DNA from: Camarhynchus parvulus
Taxonomy: Eukaryota > Chordata > Aves > Passeriformes > Thraupidae
Assembly: GCF_901933205.1 (NCBI RefSeq)
Contig: NC_044574.1
Coordinates: forward strand, 47,711,609-47,775,608
DNA length: 64,000 nucleotides
Direction of reading: 5' to 3'
This document shows, piece after piece, positions 13,531 to 24,857 of the stretch. The stretch's first letter is position 1; each line of letters begins with the position of its first letter. Below the pieces are notes generated by a model, which was not told the DNA's origin, searched no databases, and worked only from the letters and a program-made list of their open reading frames with translations. Position numbers and translations under genes: made by a program.

Positions 13531-15607
13531 TTGAGATTCAGTGCTGAATTGGATGCTTGAGTTCACTAGGAAGCACTTGAAAACCAGGGCTGCTTGTTAA
13601 AACGGTTCATGTGAATCTGGGAGTCTCAGATGAGCGTGTGCCAAAATAGTGCCACAGGACAATAGGGAACAGCTTGTGCAGCATATTAAACTCCAGTGAG
13701 TCTGCCTGAAGGCAAGGCTCTGAACTCTGCTTTCTCTGCAGTACTAAATGTGCAGCTGTCTGTTAGAGAAAGATAAGAAAGCCAAACTCCATCTTGGCAA
13801 AGCAGAAAAAGGCCTTTCTATTTCTCCATCTAGAACATTGAGAGGTTTTTACCTGGTATAGATAAAACAGCACTTAAAATGTTCCACATAGTCAAAAGCA
13901 TTCCTTTGCAATCTAGGTGAAATATCCCCAGCATATCAGCAATTCAGATGCAATGGGACAATGGAAGATTGGAAAATTGAGAAGGAAGGACTAGGGGATG
14001 GAAATAAACTTCACTGTTCTTTTACATTAACACCTGTTACAAAGGCTAACTATGAAGTTGTAATTAGCTTTAGTTTCTTCTCCTATCTTTCTCTCCTATG
14101 GTCCATGTGTGAAGATTTGAACATCTTTGTCAGTAACAGAGATATTACGGACCAAAATACATGAAAGGAAGAGGGTGGCATAGCTTTAGGAAGAAAAGAG
14201 CTGACCCTCCAGCTGGAGTAGACAGACTCCAATCTTGTACAGAGATGCCCTTATAGTCAACTTGATGTACAAATTTTTATAAACAATTAAGAAAATTATT
14301 ACAGTTTTGTCTCTGAGATAGGTTTTTGTTGACATGTACCACTGTAGTAGTGTATCTTCCTCAAAAAACTGATTTCGATTCTAAAAGTCATGTTGAACTT
14401 ACAGGTGTGAGAAGGATTTCAATAGATTGCACTTTGCTTTATTGTTATCCTAAGTAAATGCTTCAGAAACAGTCTTCTAATCTAGGAAAAGTAAGATATG
14501 GTCATTGTAAAACTATGCTGAACAGTTTGTCCTTTGACTTTTTAATCTTTAGACTGATTCTTCAATATTGAAAAACATTGGTGACTGCATAGATATGAGC
14601 TCTGATAATTCAGTTGGTGATTGCTTTGTCTGAGAGTCCAAGAAGTGCTCTTCTCAGCAGACATTTTAATGGAATTATTTAATTCAAAAGAACTTCATTT
14701 GAAGTTGTGTGGAGGAAGCCAACAGAATGAGAGCCTGGCAAGTAATATGAATTATGTGTAATCTAAATTACATATATTGGATTTCAAATAATCATAATGA
14801 ATAGCACATGCCTACCTGCCCACATGGCTATGCTGACATAAGTGTCCTTACTCTTCACTTCATACTCCCCCTTTCATTTTTTAGTGCCCTACTTTTCTCT
14901 TGTATCTAAAACCAGCAGATACAGTCTCTGGGCAAGGACCAAGCCTCTGCTCTGTCTAAAACCGTTACGCCGCTCTTGAATGTATGTACATAAATAGGAA
15001 AAAGTTCTCTGAGGAAGAAGCATCAAACATTCTATGTCTAAATGTTGCCCTCTAGATCTAGTAATAAATGGAGGCCTGCAATTCTCTGCTCCAATTCTTG
15101 GTCTCTCTCCAGTGAATAGAAATGATATTATCAACTTCAGAAAGAACCAGAAACAGCCTAAAAACAGCATATACAAACTGTGTTATGTGTTTGTAAAAGA
15201 CATTAGGACAGAGGCTGAAAATATGGTGTTTTTATTCATATATATAATGGATCTAAATTATGGACATGTATCCATAATTTCTATTATTTTGATGCATCAT
15301 TTCTGTTTCTTGGTATTTTTTGTGGTTTGTATTGCCAGAAGATCTTGGAAGGAAGTAAAGGTAGGTTCCTGTTAAAGTCTATCTTTGGCATTTGAGGAAA
15401 AGGAAAATAAAAACATAAATTATGGTAAGAAAGGAAAGAAGGTTCTGCAGGAAATAATAGGCTGTACATCCTGTAATATATCCTGTAAAACACCAGTATT
15501 TAAACTTCCCTGTGGGCAGTAGAGGCAGCAATCCTACAAATGTAAAAGTGAATTGGTGCATATGATCCAATCTCATTTGGCATCTGATTATCAGTGGAGA
15601 AGGTTGA

Positions 15608-16173
15608 TGCCAGCAAGGGGGGCTATTTACAGACGCGAACGAGACAGGGCTGCTATGGAGAGTGCCCCGAGCTGTTTATTTTTCAGCATCAGTCTTATTA
15701 CATGATTATGACAATGGGAAAATGCTAGCAGCTCACAGTCTAGGCAGCAGGCTAGCAAACTCAATGTTACAACATACTTTATAAGCTTCTTGACTAATCA
15801 CACAAAGCAAAAGCATATTGACAGTAGTTCTATCCAATCACCATAAGCACATGTACCTTTGGTTAAAACAATGCTTGCTTATTTAGAATACAATACTCGT
15901 TTGTAAGAGACAACGCACAGAGCTCCATTCTTAAGCTTTAACTTTCTTAATATCTCGCTAGATAAACTTTCTGCAGCTTAGAGAGCTATTCAGACAAGCA
16001 TTAATACACAAGCTTATTGTTCCATTTGCCCTTGCCTTTTCTACAGTTTAAATAATTTTTCTGCTGACCTATCTCATGACTGTTGCTTTAGCTCTACTCA
16101 CAATTCTGCTGTATCTGAGGCTTGCCTTTTGCAGCTTTCCCAAAACCCTCTAATTTTATGGATTCCCACAACA
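15608..16173 (-). mobile_element. Solo endogenous retrovirus LTR, antisense
   Basis: About 566 bp bounded by TG..CA on both strands. Read on the minus strand it has LTR architecture: TG start near 16173, a TATAAA at 15783-15778, an AATAAA about 100 bp later (15680-15675), then a short tail ending near 15608. No internal retroviral genes flank it, so it is a solo LTR. I could not see matching target-site duplications. Family not assigned; the layout suits an avian endogenous retrovirus. Confidence 0.7.
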
Positions 16174-19152
16174 GTCTTGTACAAGAAGTTAAAACCTCAA
16201 CTAGAATCCAGATAGCACAAGACACCAACAGGTTATTTCCTCAATGGTAAGCCTCCTTTGCTTCATTTGGTTTTGGATATAAAGGATGCAACTCCTTATT
16301 TGCTTTTAGAAAGAAGACTAAATATTCATCATCTGTAAGATCTCACATTGCTGTGTTTCTTTGATTTTGCTTGTGCCTCTTTTTCTTCAGTGTACTCTTT
16401 ATCAAGTGCTAATGCTTGCTGGTCTGTTTATTTATATCCTTGGCAACCTTTTCTGCTGCACACAAGCTCAAAGTAATCAGTTATATACCTCAAGAGTAAA
16501 GGTGTCCTTATCTTTGTGTGGGAACATCTATTATTTTGAATGCTGCTGGTCATAATAAAAATTAATTTAAATACAAGGACTTACTGTTAGCCAAAAAAAT
16601 GTACTCCCAGATCAGCTTGGTTTGCTAAGACAGAAAAGAATAATATTAATTTCTCTGTGAAAGCATTTGGCTGACTCTTGCTCTGAAGGACTGCTTTTTC
16701 CTTTAAAAGCAGGGGCAAGTTCGGGGGGGGGTGGGGGGGGGCCAAAAAGTGAAAATGAAGCACTAGTCAGCCCAGTAATGGTATCTGCTCAGCCTGCAGT
16801 GAAGGAGGTGACTCCAAATGACATCAAATAAACATTGTTCATTTCAGAGCCCTCTTCCTTATGTGACATCTCTTTCAGGCAAACGTGCTATCTGTTACTC
16901 CCAGTGCATACACCTCACCACCTCTCACATACACGCCTGTTTGTGAAAGTGTGCATGAGGAGCGATTTAGGAACTTGCCTGGGAATCAGTCCACTGATCT
17001 CTATCTCCTCCCCTACCCAAGCACTGCAGCACCTGCTGCTGGTGGATGTAAGGACTGATGAAAATAGAGCTAGTCTGAGACAGGGAGAAATATTGTATGC
17101 AGGGCAAAACAGATGGAGCAAATGTGGTGATGTGGTGGAAGTTCCAAAGACATGACTTGCTCTATTTCCATTTTGCATTCAAAGGGATGCAGCTGGGAGG
17201 GAGGAAGGGAAGAGAGCCATATTTCTAACTGCTGACTTTCTTTAATCCTCCAATCTCTTCATTCAGTTTGAAATGCCTTAGTACAATGACAATCCTGTTT
17301 GAAAAGGGGCAAAAAGAGGATTTTTTAATAGAATAGGAAATGAAACAGTTTATGTAACTGCAATTGTTTTCTTTTTCATCAGTTTCATCTCCCTGGCCAA
17401 GAAAATGAAACAGGTAACAGACTTGGAAGTAACCTAAATACATGTTGGCAGGCAATTGCCCTGAGATTACATCTCCAAACAAGCAAAAATACTAAACTCT
17501 TGTATCCTCTTTCATTAACTTGGTTTCATTTAAGAGATTTTCCTAGTGCTGGAAATCACATGAGCAATTATTTATCTGCAACGTGGAATCATTTCTGGTT
17601 GCTTTGCCAGCAAAGGATCACATGAATTTATACAGTAGAAGAGATCAGAAATCTTCTCAGTCAGCTGTTCTGCTTCTCAGTGGCTGGCATAAGATGCTTC
17701 ATAACAGTATCTATGGCCTTTCACTATGAATGCTACCATGAATGAGATATATGTGAGAATAACATGAAAGGTTTCCTTCTAATTTGTGCCAAATTTGCTG
17801 CCTTTGAAAGTCCTATAAGTTTCCTTGCTATTATATGATGGTATAGTCGAGCTATCTTAACCTTAGATACACATTATTTTTACACTGTTATCATATACAA
17901 TTGCTCTTTTTCAGATTCTCAAATAGTTTGCTATTGACTGTTAAGGAATTGCCCCCAGTGCAAACAGTTGTAAGAGTCCAAGTTTCAGTCTCTTAATCTC
18001 TTTTAGTGATTAAAAAATGATTGATTTTTCCATTCTGCCTTGCCAGTTAGTTTGATGACTTCTTTTATTTCCACTGTATCTTTTCTAGTAAGACGAGAAA
18101 CCCACAATTTACTGTAAGTGAAAACATGCGTCCAACAGGAAACACTGTTTTCCACAGTGATCTCCATTACCTGCTCCATGAAGCCAGTATCATACTTGGA
18201 TTTAGCACTGACTGTTCCATGCTGAGCAGACACCACTACTGGGCTGACTGATGATTCATTTTCACTCCTCTGGCCTCTGAACTTCCCCTGACTTTCAAAG
18301 GAGAAAGCAAGTACAAATAAGCTTGCCCTGAAGGTTAACAGTTTCAGGCTGGGGCCAGTTGAGGAAGGAAGGAAATCTTACACATCTCCTCCATCAAAAT
18401 GATTTCCTTCTTCTGCTCTCTTTTCCATGCACAGAACCAGATCAATACAGTGCATACTAAGTGACTTAGCCATGCTTGAAGGCAGTGGTGGCCCCTCAGG
18501 GAACTGCAGCTCAAACCACGACAATCAGGTAGATTAAAAGTAGTGTCTTGAATTGCAAATGGAGAGAGGAGGTCTTGTGAGACATCACCCTCCCTCACAA
18601 AACAAAGTGAAGAGAGTGGAAAGCAGGTTTTTCATTCTAGAGGATAACACGCCTCCAAAATTTCATCAAGGAATTTCACACAGAATTTCTAAAATGCAGT
18701 GTTTCATTTTCCTGTGGATCTGCTGGTATGCCAATGTATCTTGGAAATTATGCCATAATAGCTGATTTCCCACTTTTGTTTAGGAATTTGTTAAACAAGA
18801 TACATGTTGAGTGATTTGGAAAAATTGTCTGTATGAGTTAAACCATATTTTGTTGATACAGTCTCCTCAGGAATGTTTTGAAGACTTTGGAAGGTGAAGA
18901 GTGCATTGCCATAACCTGTAACTGTTCTAATGGCCAATGTTGACAAGAAAAAGCGTACAAATTTGTAAAAATAATAAAACATGGTAGAATTGGAAAGTTG
19001 GAACTGTATTCACCACTTCCAGACTATCTGGGTTTTGTATTAAAGGCTCCATTAGAATGGAGCACAAGGAATCTCATCTTGATAGCAATGCAGTGGAAGA
19101 TGAAGTTATATGATAGAATATGATAAGATATCACATCAAACCATATCATGAT
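16174..19152. other. Intergenic, nothing recognised apart from a G-run
   Basis: AT-rich sequence. Short frames at 16835-17155 and its reverse strand show no protein-like features. Confidence 0.65.
16722..16741 (+). repeat. G-run, possible G-quadruplex
   Basis: Nine or more G, a T, then eight or more G on the + strand in otherwise AT-rich DNA. Confidence 0.8.
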
Positions 19153-19410
19153 TAAGTTGCAGAGAAACTTCTTAAAAGGGCATGTAGGGATAGGATAAGA
19201 GGTAATGGCTTTAAACTGGCAGGGATTATATATTAGAAATGCTTCACTGTGAGGTTGGTGAGACACACCCTGTCACCAGGAGTGTTCAAGGCCAGGTTTG
19301 ATGGGGCTTTGAGCAGCCTGATGTAGTGGAAAATGTCCCTGGTCATAGCAGGAGGGTAGGGACTAATCCTTAAGGTCCCTTCTAACCCAAGCCATCCTAT
19401 GATTTTATGG
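19153..19410 (+). mobile_element. CR1 LINE 3' fragment, sense
   Basis: Shows the CR1 end in order: GATAAGAGGTAATGGCTTTA, TTCACTGTGAGG, GTGTTCAAGGCCAGG, TGATGGGGCTTTGAGCAGCC, CTTAAGGTCCCTTCTAACCC, then ATCCTATGATTTTATG. An internal stretch that normally follows the GTGAG segment is missing. 5'-truncated and non-coding. Confidence 0.88.
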
Positions 19411-22400
19411 TAAGTGTTCATTTGGTAAGATACATGATACAATATCTTATCGTGATCGTGATATGATAGAGCAAACCAAATGAACGCAGTTTGACTTCAT
19501 TTATTTATGTAAATAGTATAAGAGATGGCATTCACATTTCAAGGCTCAGAATCTACATCCAGGAACTTGAGACATTAAAAAAATAGAGGAAGAAAACAAA
19601 GCCTCTGCTAATGGTAACTCACAGTACTTCACTGAGAACAGGCTTTGAGGTAACTCCCCTCAGCCTCAACCCTAGTGATAAATACTTCTAGCACTGACCT
19701 GCTGGAGGAATACAGCAGAACCCAGAAAAAGTTGTGGGGCTGCACTGCACTTTAATTGGTGTGTTACAGACAGAACTTGTCAGTCTGCAGCAGAATATAA
19801 TGCAGTCTTCTCAAGGCACTGCATCCAACAGTATCCCACAAACTGAGTCCAGATTTTAAAGATCTGAATGGGAAAAAAATTATGGCTAAACAAATCCTGA
19901 CTTTCTCAAGGCAGTTCAAAACATTTGCACTTCGAAACAACAGAAAACCAAAAGAACTTGTTTTGGAGCTAAAAACTGTCATAGAAAAGATTGTGAGTGG
20001 AACAAGTATCACTGCAAGCCAGTAATTACTAAGACTTGTGAACTCTAGGGGATTAATGATTGCTAGAGGATTCAAAGCCAAAAGATAGAGACAACATCAG
20101 TCATTACAGACACAGGAAAACACTGGACAAGGGAATAATTTCTGAAAGTATTTGTTTCTGACCTGGTGGAACAACACTCTAACCAGTTTCATATTTCTCA
20201 AATTAATTTCCTAAAGATTTTTTGGTAGGGGGCCACAGGGGAGAAATCTACAAATGCAGCTGTGCCAGAAAGCAGTCACAACAGCAGATTGCTTCATGTC
20301 TTCTTATTTTGCAATGAAAAATCAAAGGAGTGTTATTTTAGCATAAAGAGAGACAAATTCCTCCTGCTGGAGGCAGAAAGGATCCATTTATTATTCCAAA
20401 ATCTTGCAGTAAGGGCACTTCTGAGAGCAGATGGGAATCAGAGGTCCTTAGACTCTGCTGCCCTCCTGTTGCCTTAAAGTCCCTGGACAGAGGGAGACAA
20501 AGAACTCCTTGGCATTGGCCCAGTAAGTGTTTCATGTTATTCCAAGGATGACTTGGTTCAGAGGAGCTTCATTTGTTGTGAGTTGCAGTGGAGTTTTTCC
20601 CTTTTTTTTTTTTTAATATATTTCATTTATTTTCATGTCTTTGACGCTTTCCAGAGCAGCTCTTTTCTCATTGTCAGCTTCAATTAAGGATATCCTGGGA
20701 GTATCTGACATCTCCCTGAGGGCCTGGAGCAGACCTTTCCTAGTGTTGATCCTGGCTGTCACTTGCAGCAATTTTATTCTACTTTCCATACTTAAAATGG
20801 GAAATTGCATTGGAAATGAATGGCTGACAATTTGTGGATAAAAATTAGGATTCATTACATTCCTGGTAGTTGTCTGAAAAGTTATCTGGGTATTGTTCCT
20901 ACAAGCATCTACATGTTCACACCAGCAATGTCATGGCGGAGCATTGTGATTCCATACCCCCTGCATTTTAGGTATCCAAAGGGGCAGCATTAAGCTAGTT
21001 GTGGTAATTCTGGTGCAAACTGGGAACTAAATCCTAGCTTGAAGTGAAATTGATTGGATAAAAAAATCAACACCAAACAAATTATAACAGGTGCTAGCAT
21101 TTCTCAGGTGACTGCAAAGACTGTTTAAATCTCATTTCTAGAAGTTAAACTAAAGCAATCTAAGCAATCCAGGCTTGGCCAACACTTGCCTGCAGTCGTG
21201 CTTGTAACTTGGGTTGGAGCAGTTTGGGAGAAGCTTTCTTTGACTTTTCAGATGGGTATCCACCATTTTATGCAGGTGGGGAGAGGGTAAACAAAGTATC
21301 TATACCTTGTCCATGATGGCCACAGGTGTTCTCCTCTCGGGGGTGGTAGATCCTGTTCCCTGCCCCCTTCTGCCTGGAGACAGCCAAACAGCTTAGCAGT
21401 GCTTTTGGGAACCCTGCCCTCCTGCATCGGAGGAGGAGGAATTCCTCCACTGTGTAGAGGAATTAGCACTTTGGGCCCTGTTTATCCTTGGCCATGTGTA
21501 TTGGGTCACTGGCAGCAGGGAGCTTGTAGCCCTGCTGGCTGGTTGCAGGAGTGTCAGTAACACAGCACGTTTCGGATGTGGGAGGAGTTAGCCTGCTCAT
21601 AGCCACCCATACCAGAAATATATCTAGTTTTGGCTGCAACCAGGTTGGAATCTCAATTACAATGAGAAGATCAATGCTACAACTTGTGTATAACTACACT
21701 ACTACTCCTGACTGACAGCTTGTAATGGACTTTAGTACTAGTGTTGTCTTCAAGGCTTAGGATAAGAAATACATATGTATTTGCTGGTTTGGACTAGCTC
21801 ATCCACATTTGTTTTCTAGCTCTTCCTGACAGAGGTAATTGTTACCAATGAAGAAATCTTCAAGTGTCTTCAAAACTACATAAATAATTTGCTCTGCAGT
21901 CTGTAAGCTCAAACAGCATTTTTCATCTTCAGGTTAAAAATGTAACAGAAAGGCTCATAACTTAGGAAAATAAAAATGGGAGTGATGTAAAAGCCATGTC
22001 TGAAATTAAGACAATTTGTTTTCTTATCACATATGGACTGCTCTGGCTAAAGATGTCTTCTTTAAAATCTGTTGTAACTCTTTTTCCTTGCCCTGCCCAA
22101 TCATAACAAAAGAAAAGATGAAATGGTTTTAAATGTTAAGACTATGATCTTCAGTGCTGGCCCTGCTGCTAAAAGTTGAATTCTTACTCAATTCATTAAA
22201 GGGCATTGGTTTCCCATGTCATATCTAGTTTTGATCACAGCAAAGAAATGGGAGACAATAAAAACAGGCATAATGTGAAACAGATTTTAGCTTTCTGCTT
22301 CATTTTTTTTTTGCATCAGTCTCTCACTTGAAAATACATAAGAGTTAATGTGATGATCTGAAAAAAAACCAAAGAAACAAAAAAACCCAACCAAACAAAA

Positions 22401-22668
22401 AAAACCCCAAACCATTTTATTTCTCTGTTCCTGTAGGAAACCCTTGCCTTTAGAACAAGATGATGTATAAATAGCAGTGTGCTGATGCAAAGTGGGTGGC
22501 TAAAGTTCCCTGTGGTGACTGGCAGTATTTAGAAGTGTGGCTTATGAACAGATCAATTTCTGAACAGACTGGGTGAAAGTCCCCAGCTTAGTGCATCTCA
22601 CTTGAAGCATGTGTTAACTGATTCTAAAACCTAAGTCAATCCATTCAGGTGAAACTTCATCCATCTGA
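19411..22668. other. Intergenic with one GC-richer patch
   Basis: The patch at about 21170-21600 is richer in G and C than its surroundings and could be an old repeat I do not recognise. The rest is plain AT-rich DNA. Confidence 0.6.
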
Positions 22669-22824
22669 AGAAGGGAAGGGAAGGGAAGGGAAGGGAAGGG
22701 AAGGGAAGGGAAGGGAAGGGAAGGGAAGGGAAGGGAAGGGAAGGGAAGGGAAGGGAAGGAAGGGAAGGGAAGGGAAGGGAAGGGAAGGAAGGGAAGGGAA
22801 GGGAAGGGAAGGGAAGGGAAGGGA
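22669..22824 (+). repeat. (AAGGG)n pentanucleotide array
   Basis: About 155 bp of almost pure GGGAA units with two one-unit slips, purine-only on the + strand. It sits about 1.1 kb upstream of the predicted ENPEP promoter. The open frame through it encodes only Gly/Lys/Glu/Arg repeats and is an artefact. Confidence 0.98.
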
Positions 22825-22874
22825 GAAGAGAAAAGGAGGTCTAAGTAGTCAGAGAGTTGTAACTGATGTAAAAA

Positions 22875-22987
22875 GTGATAATAATCCTAACACGATAATA
22901 ATCCTAATATTAATAAAATCTTATTCTAATAATCCTAGTATTAATAAAATAATCCTAATATTAATAAAAGTGATAATAATCCTAATG
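22875..22987 (+). repeat. AT-rich tandem repeat, about 22-bp unit
   Basis: Five copies of the core ATAATCCTA separated by ATTAATAAAA-type spacers, with one longer spacer. It lies 50 bp downstream of the AAGGG array. Confidence 0.85.
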
Positions 22988-23900
22988 CTTTGTCTCCTAA
23001 TAAACTAAATCAGGAGGCATAAAGCCAAACTGATGTGTCTGATTAAAAAATCTACTCAAGTGGACTACATAAGTGGAAAAATAGGGCTAAGAGATGCAGA
23101 TACTGGCATTTTTATTCTACACTATTTTCCTTTAGTCCAGTTTCAAACAAGGTCAAGACTACCACTGTGCTCAGTTTCATACTGCATTAGCAACATCTTG
23201 CTTGCAGGCTTACCAAGTTCCCTTACAATAAGTTCCCTCAAGCAGAATCAGGCTCTATTCAATTAATTTGCTTCAATGAAGTGTCACATTGTGATGACAA
23301 GCAATAAATGGTAAATTAGATCTTTAGTGCATAAATCATGCTTAGAAGTGTCCCTCACAGCAAGGGTTCTCAGGCAGCACTGTAATTGTGCTGACTGACA
23401 AAGCAATGCTGTCCCAGGCTACCAGCTTGGATGCGTGGTTATGGTCAATCTCCTGGAAAACTAGCCCTGTAAGGGGGAGAGGAGTTAGACAACTTTTAAA
23501 GTTTGAAGCAGTGATCAAAATTTATTGTTCCACTGTGCATTCATCTGTCTGTGACTGCCTTGACTTACTTGGCAAAGGTAAATGAGCCCAGAAAAGAGGG
23601 GAAACAGCTGAAAGATATATGTGATTTTTGCAAGTTTTGAGATGTCATTTCACAAACTATAGGGTGGAAATTCAAGGAAATCTTTGTTAGTAAGAGGAAG
23701 GAAAAAAACCCAGCCCAAACCTCAAAAACCTAAACAAGACACAGCAGAGGAAAAAAAAGGAAGAGGTAGTGGTGAAGGTTGAGGGTTTGCCTCCATCTGC
23801 AAACTCCTTCTGAAAGCTGCTGACAGAGCTTTGGCATCTGATCATCTCCTGACTGCTGATTAACATAGCACTGTTTTATATTTAACTCAGGCCAGAGCAG
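22988..23900. other. ENPEP upstream flank
   Basis: No gene. Probable proximal regulatory region because it directly precedes the TATA promoter, but no individual element besides the TTAAC half-site could be supported. Confidence 0.5.
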
Positions 23901-23960
23901 GAGGGGCTGGGGGGTGGGGTTGCGCTGCTTATAAGGGGAGCACGGCAGAAACAATGTTCT
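23901..23960 (+). promoter_or_regulatory. ENPEP: Candidate ENPEP core promoter with TATA box
   Basis: A TATAAGG at 23930-23936 is preceded by a G-rich stretch (GGGGCTGGGGGGTGGGG, about 23903-23919) that could bind Sp1/KLF factors. Initiation would be expected about 25-30 bp downstream, near 23957-23966, giving a leader of roughly 250 nt to the start codon if no intron intervenes. A TTAAC half-site resembling HNF1 sites lies just upstream near 23861. No transcript data are available here. Confidence 0.6.
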
Positions 23961-24210
23961 TCTGTGTCAGTTCCCTCCGTCTCCCAGCCCAGCTGTGCTT
24001 TGATCATTCACGTTTCCTCCGAATGCATGTTGTCTTTAATTAATTGAGTGTCTTGTGGAAAGCGAGGTGAGGGAGACAGGCAGAGAACAGCTATAGCAAC
24101 ACAATTAAAATACGAACCAAGACTGCTGAGTTTACTGAATGCGTGCTGAAGTGACTAATAAGCTTTTTTGTGGTTAATGTTTTGCTCTGAGAACAGATCT
24201 AGGAGCAGAG
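23960..24210 (+). other. ENPEP: Predicted ENPEP 5' leader with several upstream AUGs
   Basis: Starting from the inferred initiation site, the leader holds short upstream reading frames at 24023-24043, 24027-24047, 24139-24177 and 24177-24230. The last begins inside the stop of the preceding one (TAATG) and runs across the ENPEP start in another frame. The leader extent is inferred; a leader intron cannot be excluded. Confidence 0.5.
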
Positions 24211-24857
24211 ATGGAGGGCATGGATTTTGAGGATGAGAAGTCCAAGAGGTACTGCATGAAGAAAAAGCATGTGGCTATCATCTGTGGAGTCGTGGTTGTT
24301 GTAGGACTTGCTGTGGGGCTTGGTGTGGGATTGAGCAGACCTAAAGCTCCAGAGGAACCAACAACAGATCAGACGACAACAACGACAACAATGACAACGA
24401 CAGCAACAACGGAACAGCCTCCTCCCCCAGTGGATTTGGGTCCCTGTCCTTCCAAGAATGATGACACTGGAGACTGGAGAGATTTTAGGCTGCCCACTTA
24501 TGTCAAGCCTGTCCACTATGATCTGGAAATCAAGCCTGAAATGGAGCAAGACATTTACAGTGGGACAGTCAGTATATCTATTGCTTTGGAAAAACCAACC
24601 AGCTCCCTGTGGCTTCACCTGCGAGACACCAAGGTTACAGAAATACCCACACTCCGGAAATCCTCAGGACAGCAGATTGCTGTGAATGACTGCTTTGAGT
24701 ACAAGCCACAAGAATACATTGTGATGAAGGCAGAAGCAGAGCTCCCTGTCACTGATGAAAGTGATCCCTATGTGCTCACCCTGAAGTTTCAAGGCTGGCT
24801 GAATGGTTCGCTGGTTGGGTTTTATAGGACCACCTATACTGAGAATGGACAGACCAA
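24211..24857 (+). CDS. ENPEP: ENPEP coding exon 1 (residues 1-215 plus 2 nt)
   Basis: Encodes the cytoplasmic tail with a SKRYC motif before the membrane as in mammals, the membrane anchor (about 21-41), a Thr/Pro-rich stalk (46-72) and the start of the N-terminal beta domain (WRDFRLP near 89). It ends in ..[19 protein letters not shown].., nearly identical to human. The Met at 24211 has G at -3 and G at +4. A second in-frame Met at 24220 (residue 4) is also in good context and aligns better with the human start, so the first three residues are uncertain. The donor is gtaaag after the second base of the Lys216 codon, so the TAA seen by reading on is intronic. Confidence 0.95.

Larger units (their letters stand above)
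5705..15607. other. Intergenic, AT-rich
   Basis: Holds the GAT/AAT microsatellite and T/G-rich tracts listed separately. A locally GC-richer patch at about 8570-8810 is not assigned. Open frames here are short, overlap on both strands and match nothing I know. Confidence 0.65.

Noticed and set aside
15034..15375. 113-codon + strand frame with hydrophobic stretches
   Set aside because: Hydrophobicity reflects T-rich codons; a minus-strand frame overlaps it and no family is recognisable.
15602..16180. Target-site duplications for the antisense LTR
   Set aside because: The bases next to either proposed end do not match, so no duplication is claimed and the exact ends stay approximate.
22649..23008. 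119-codon + strand frame rich in Gly, Lys and Glu
   Set aside because: Translation of the AAGGG array and the adjoining AT-rich tandem repeat.
24199..24618. 139-codon minus-strand frame opposite ENPEP exon 1
   Set aside because: Shadow of the real exon; its Cys-rich run is the complement of the Thr-rich stalk codons.
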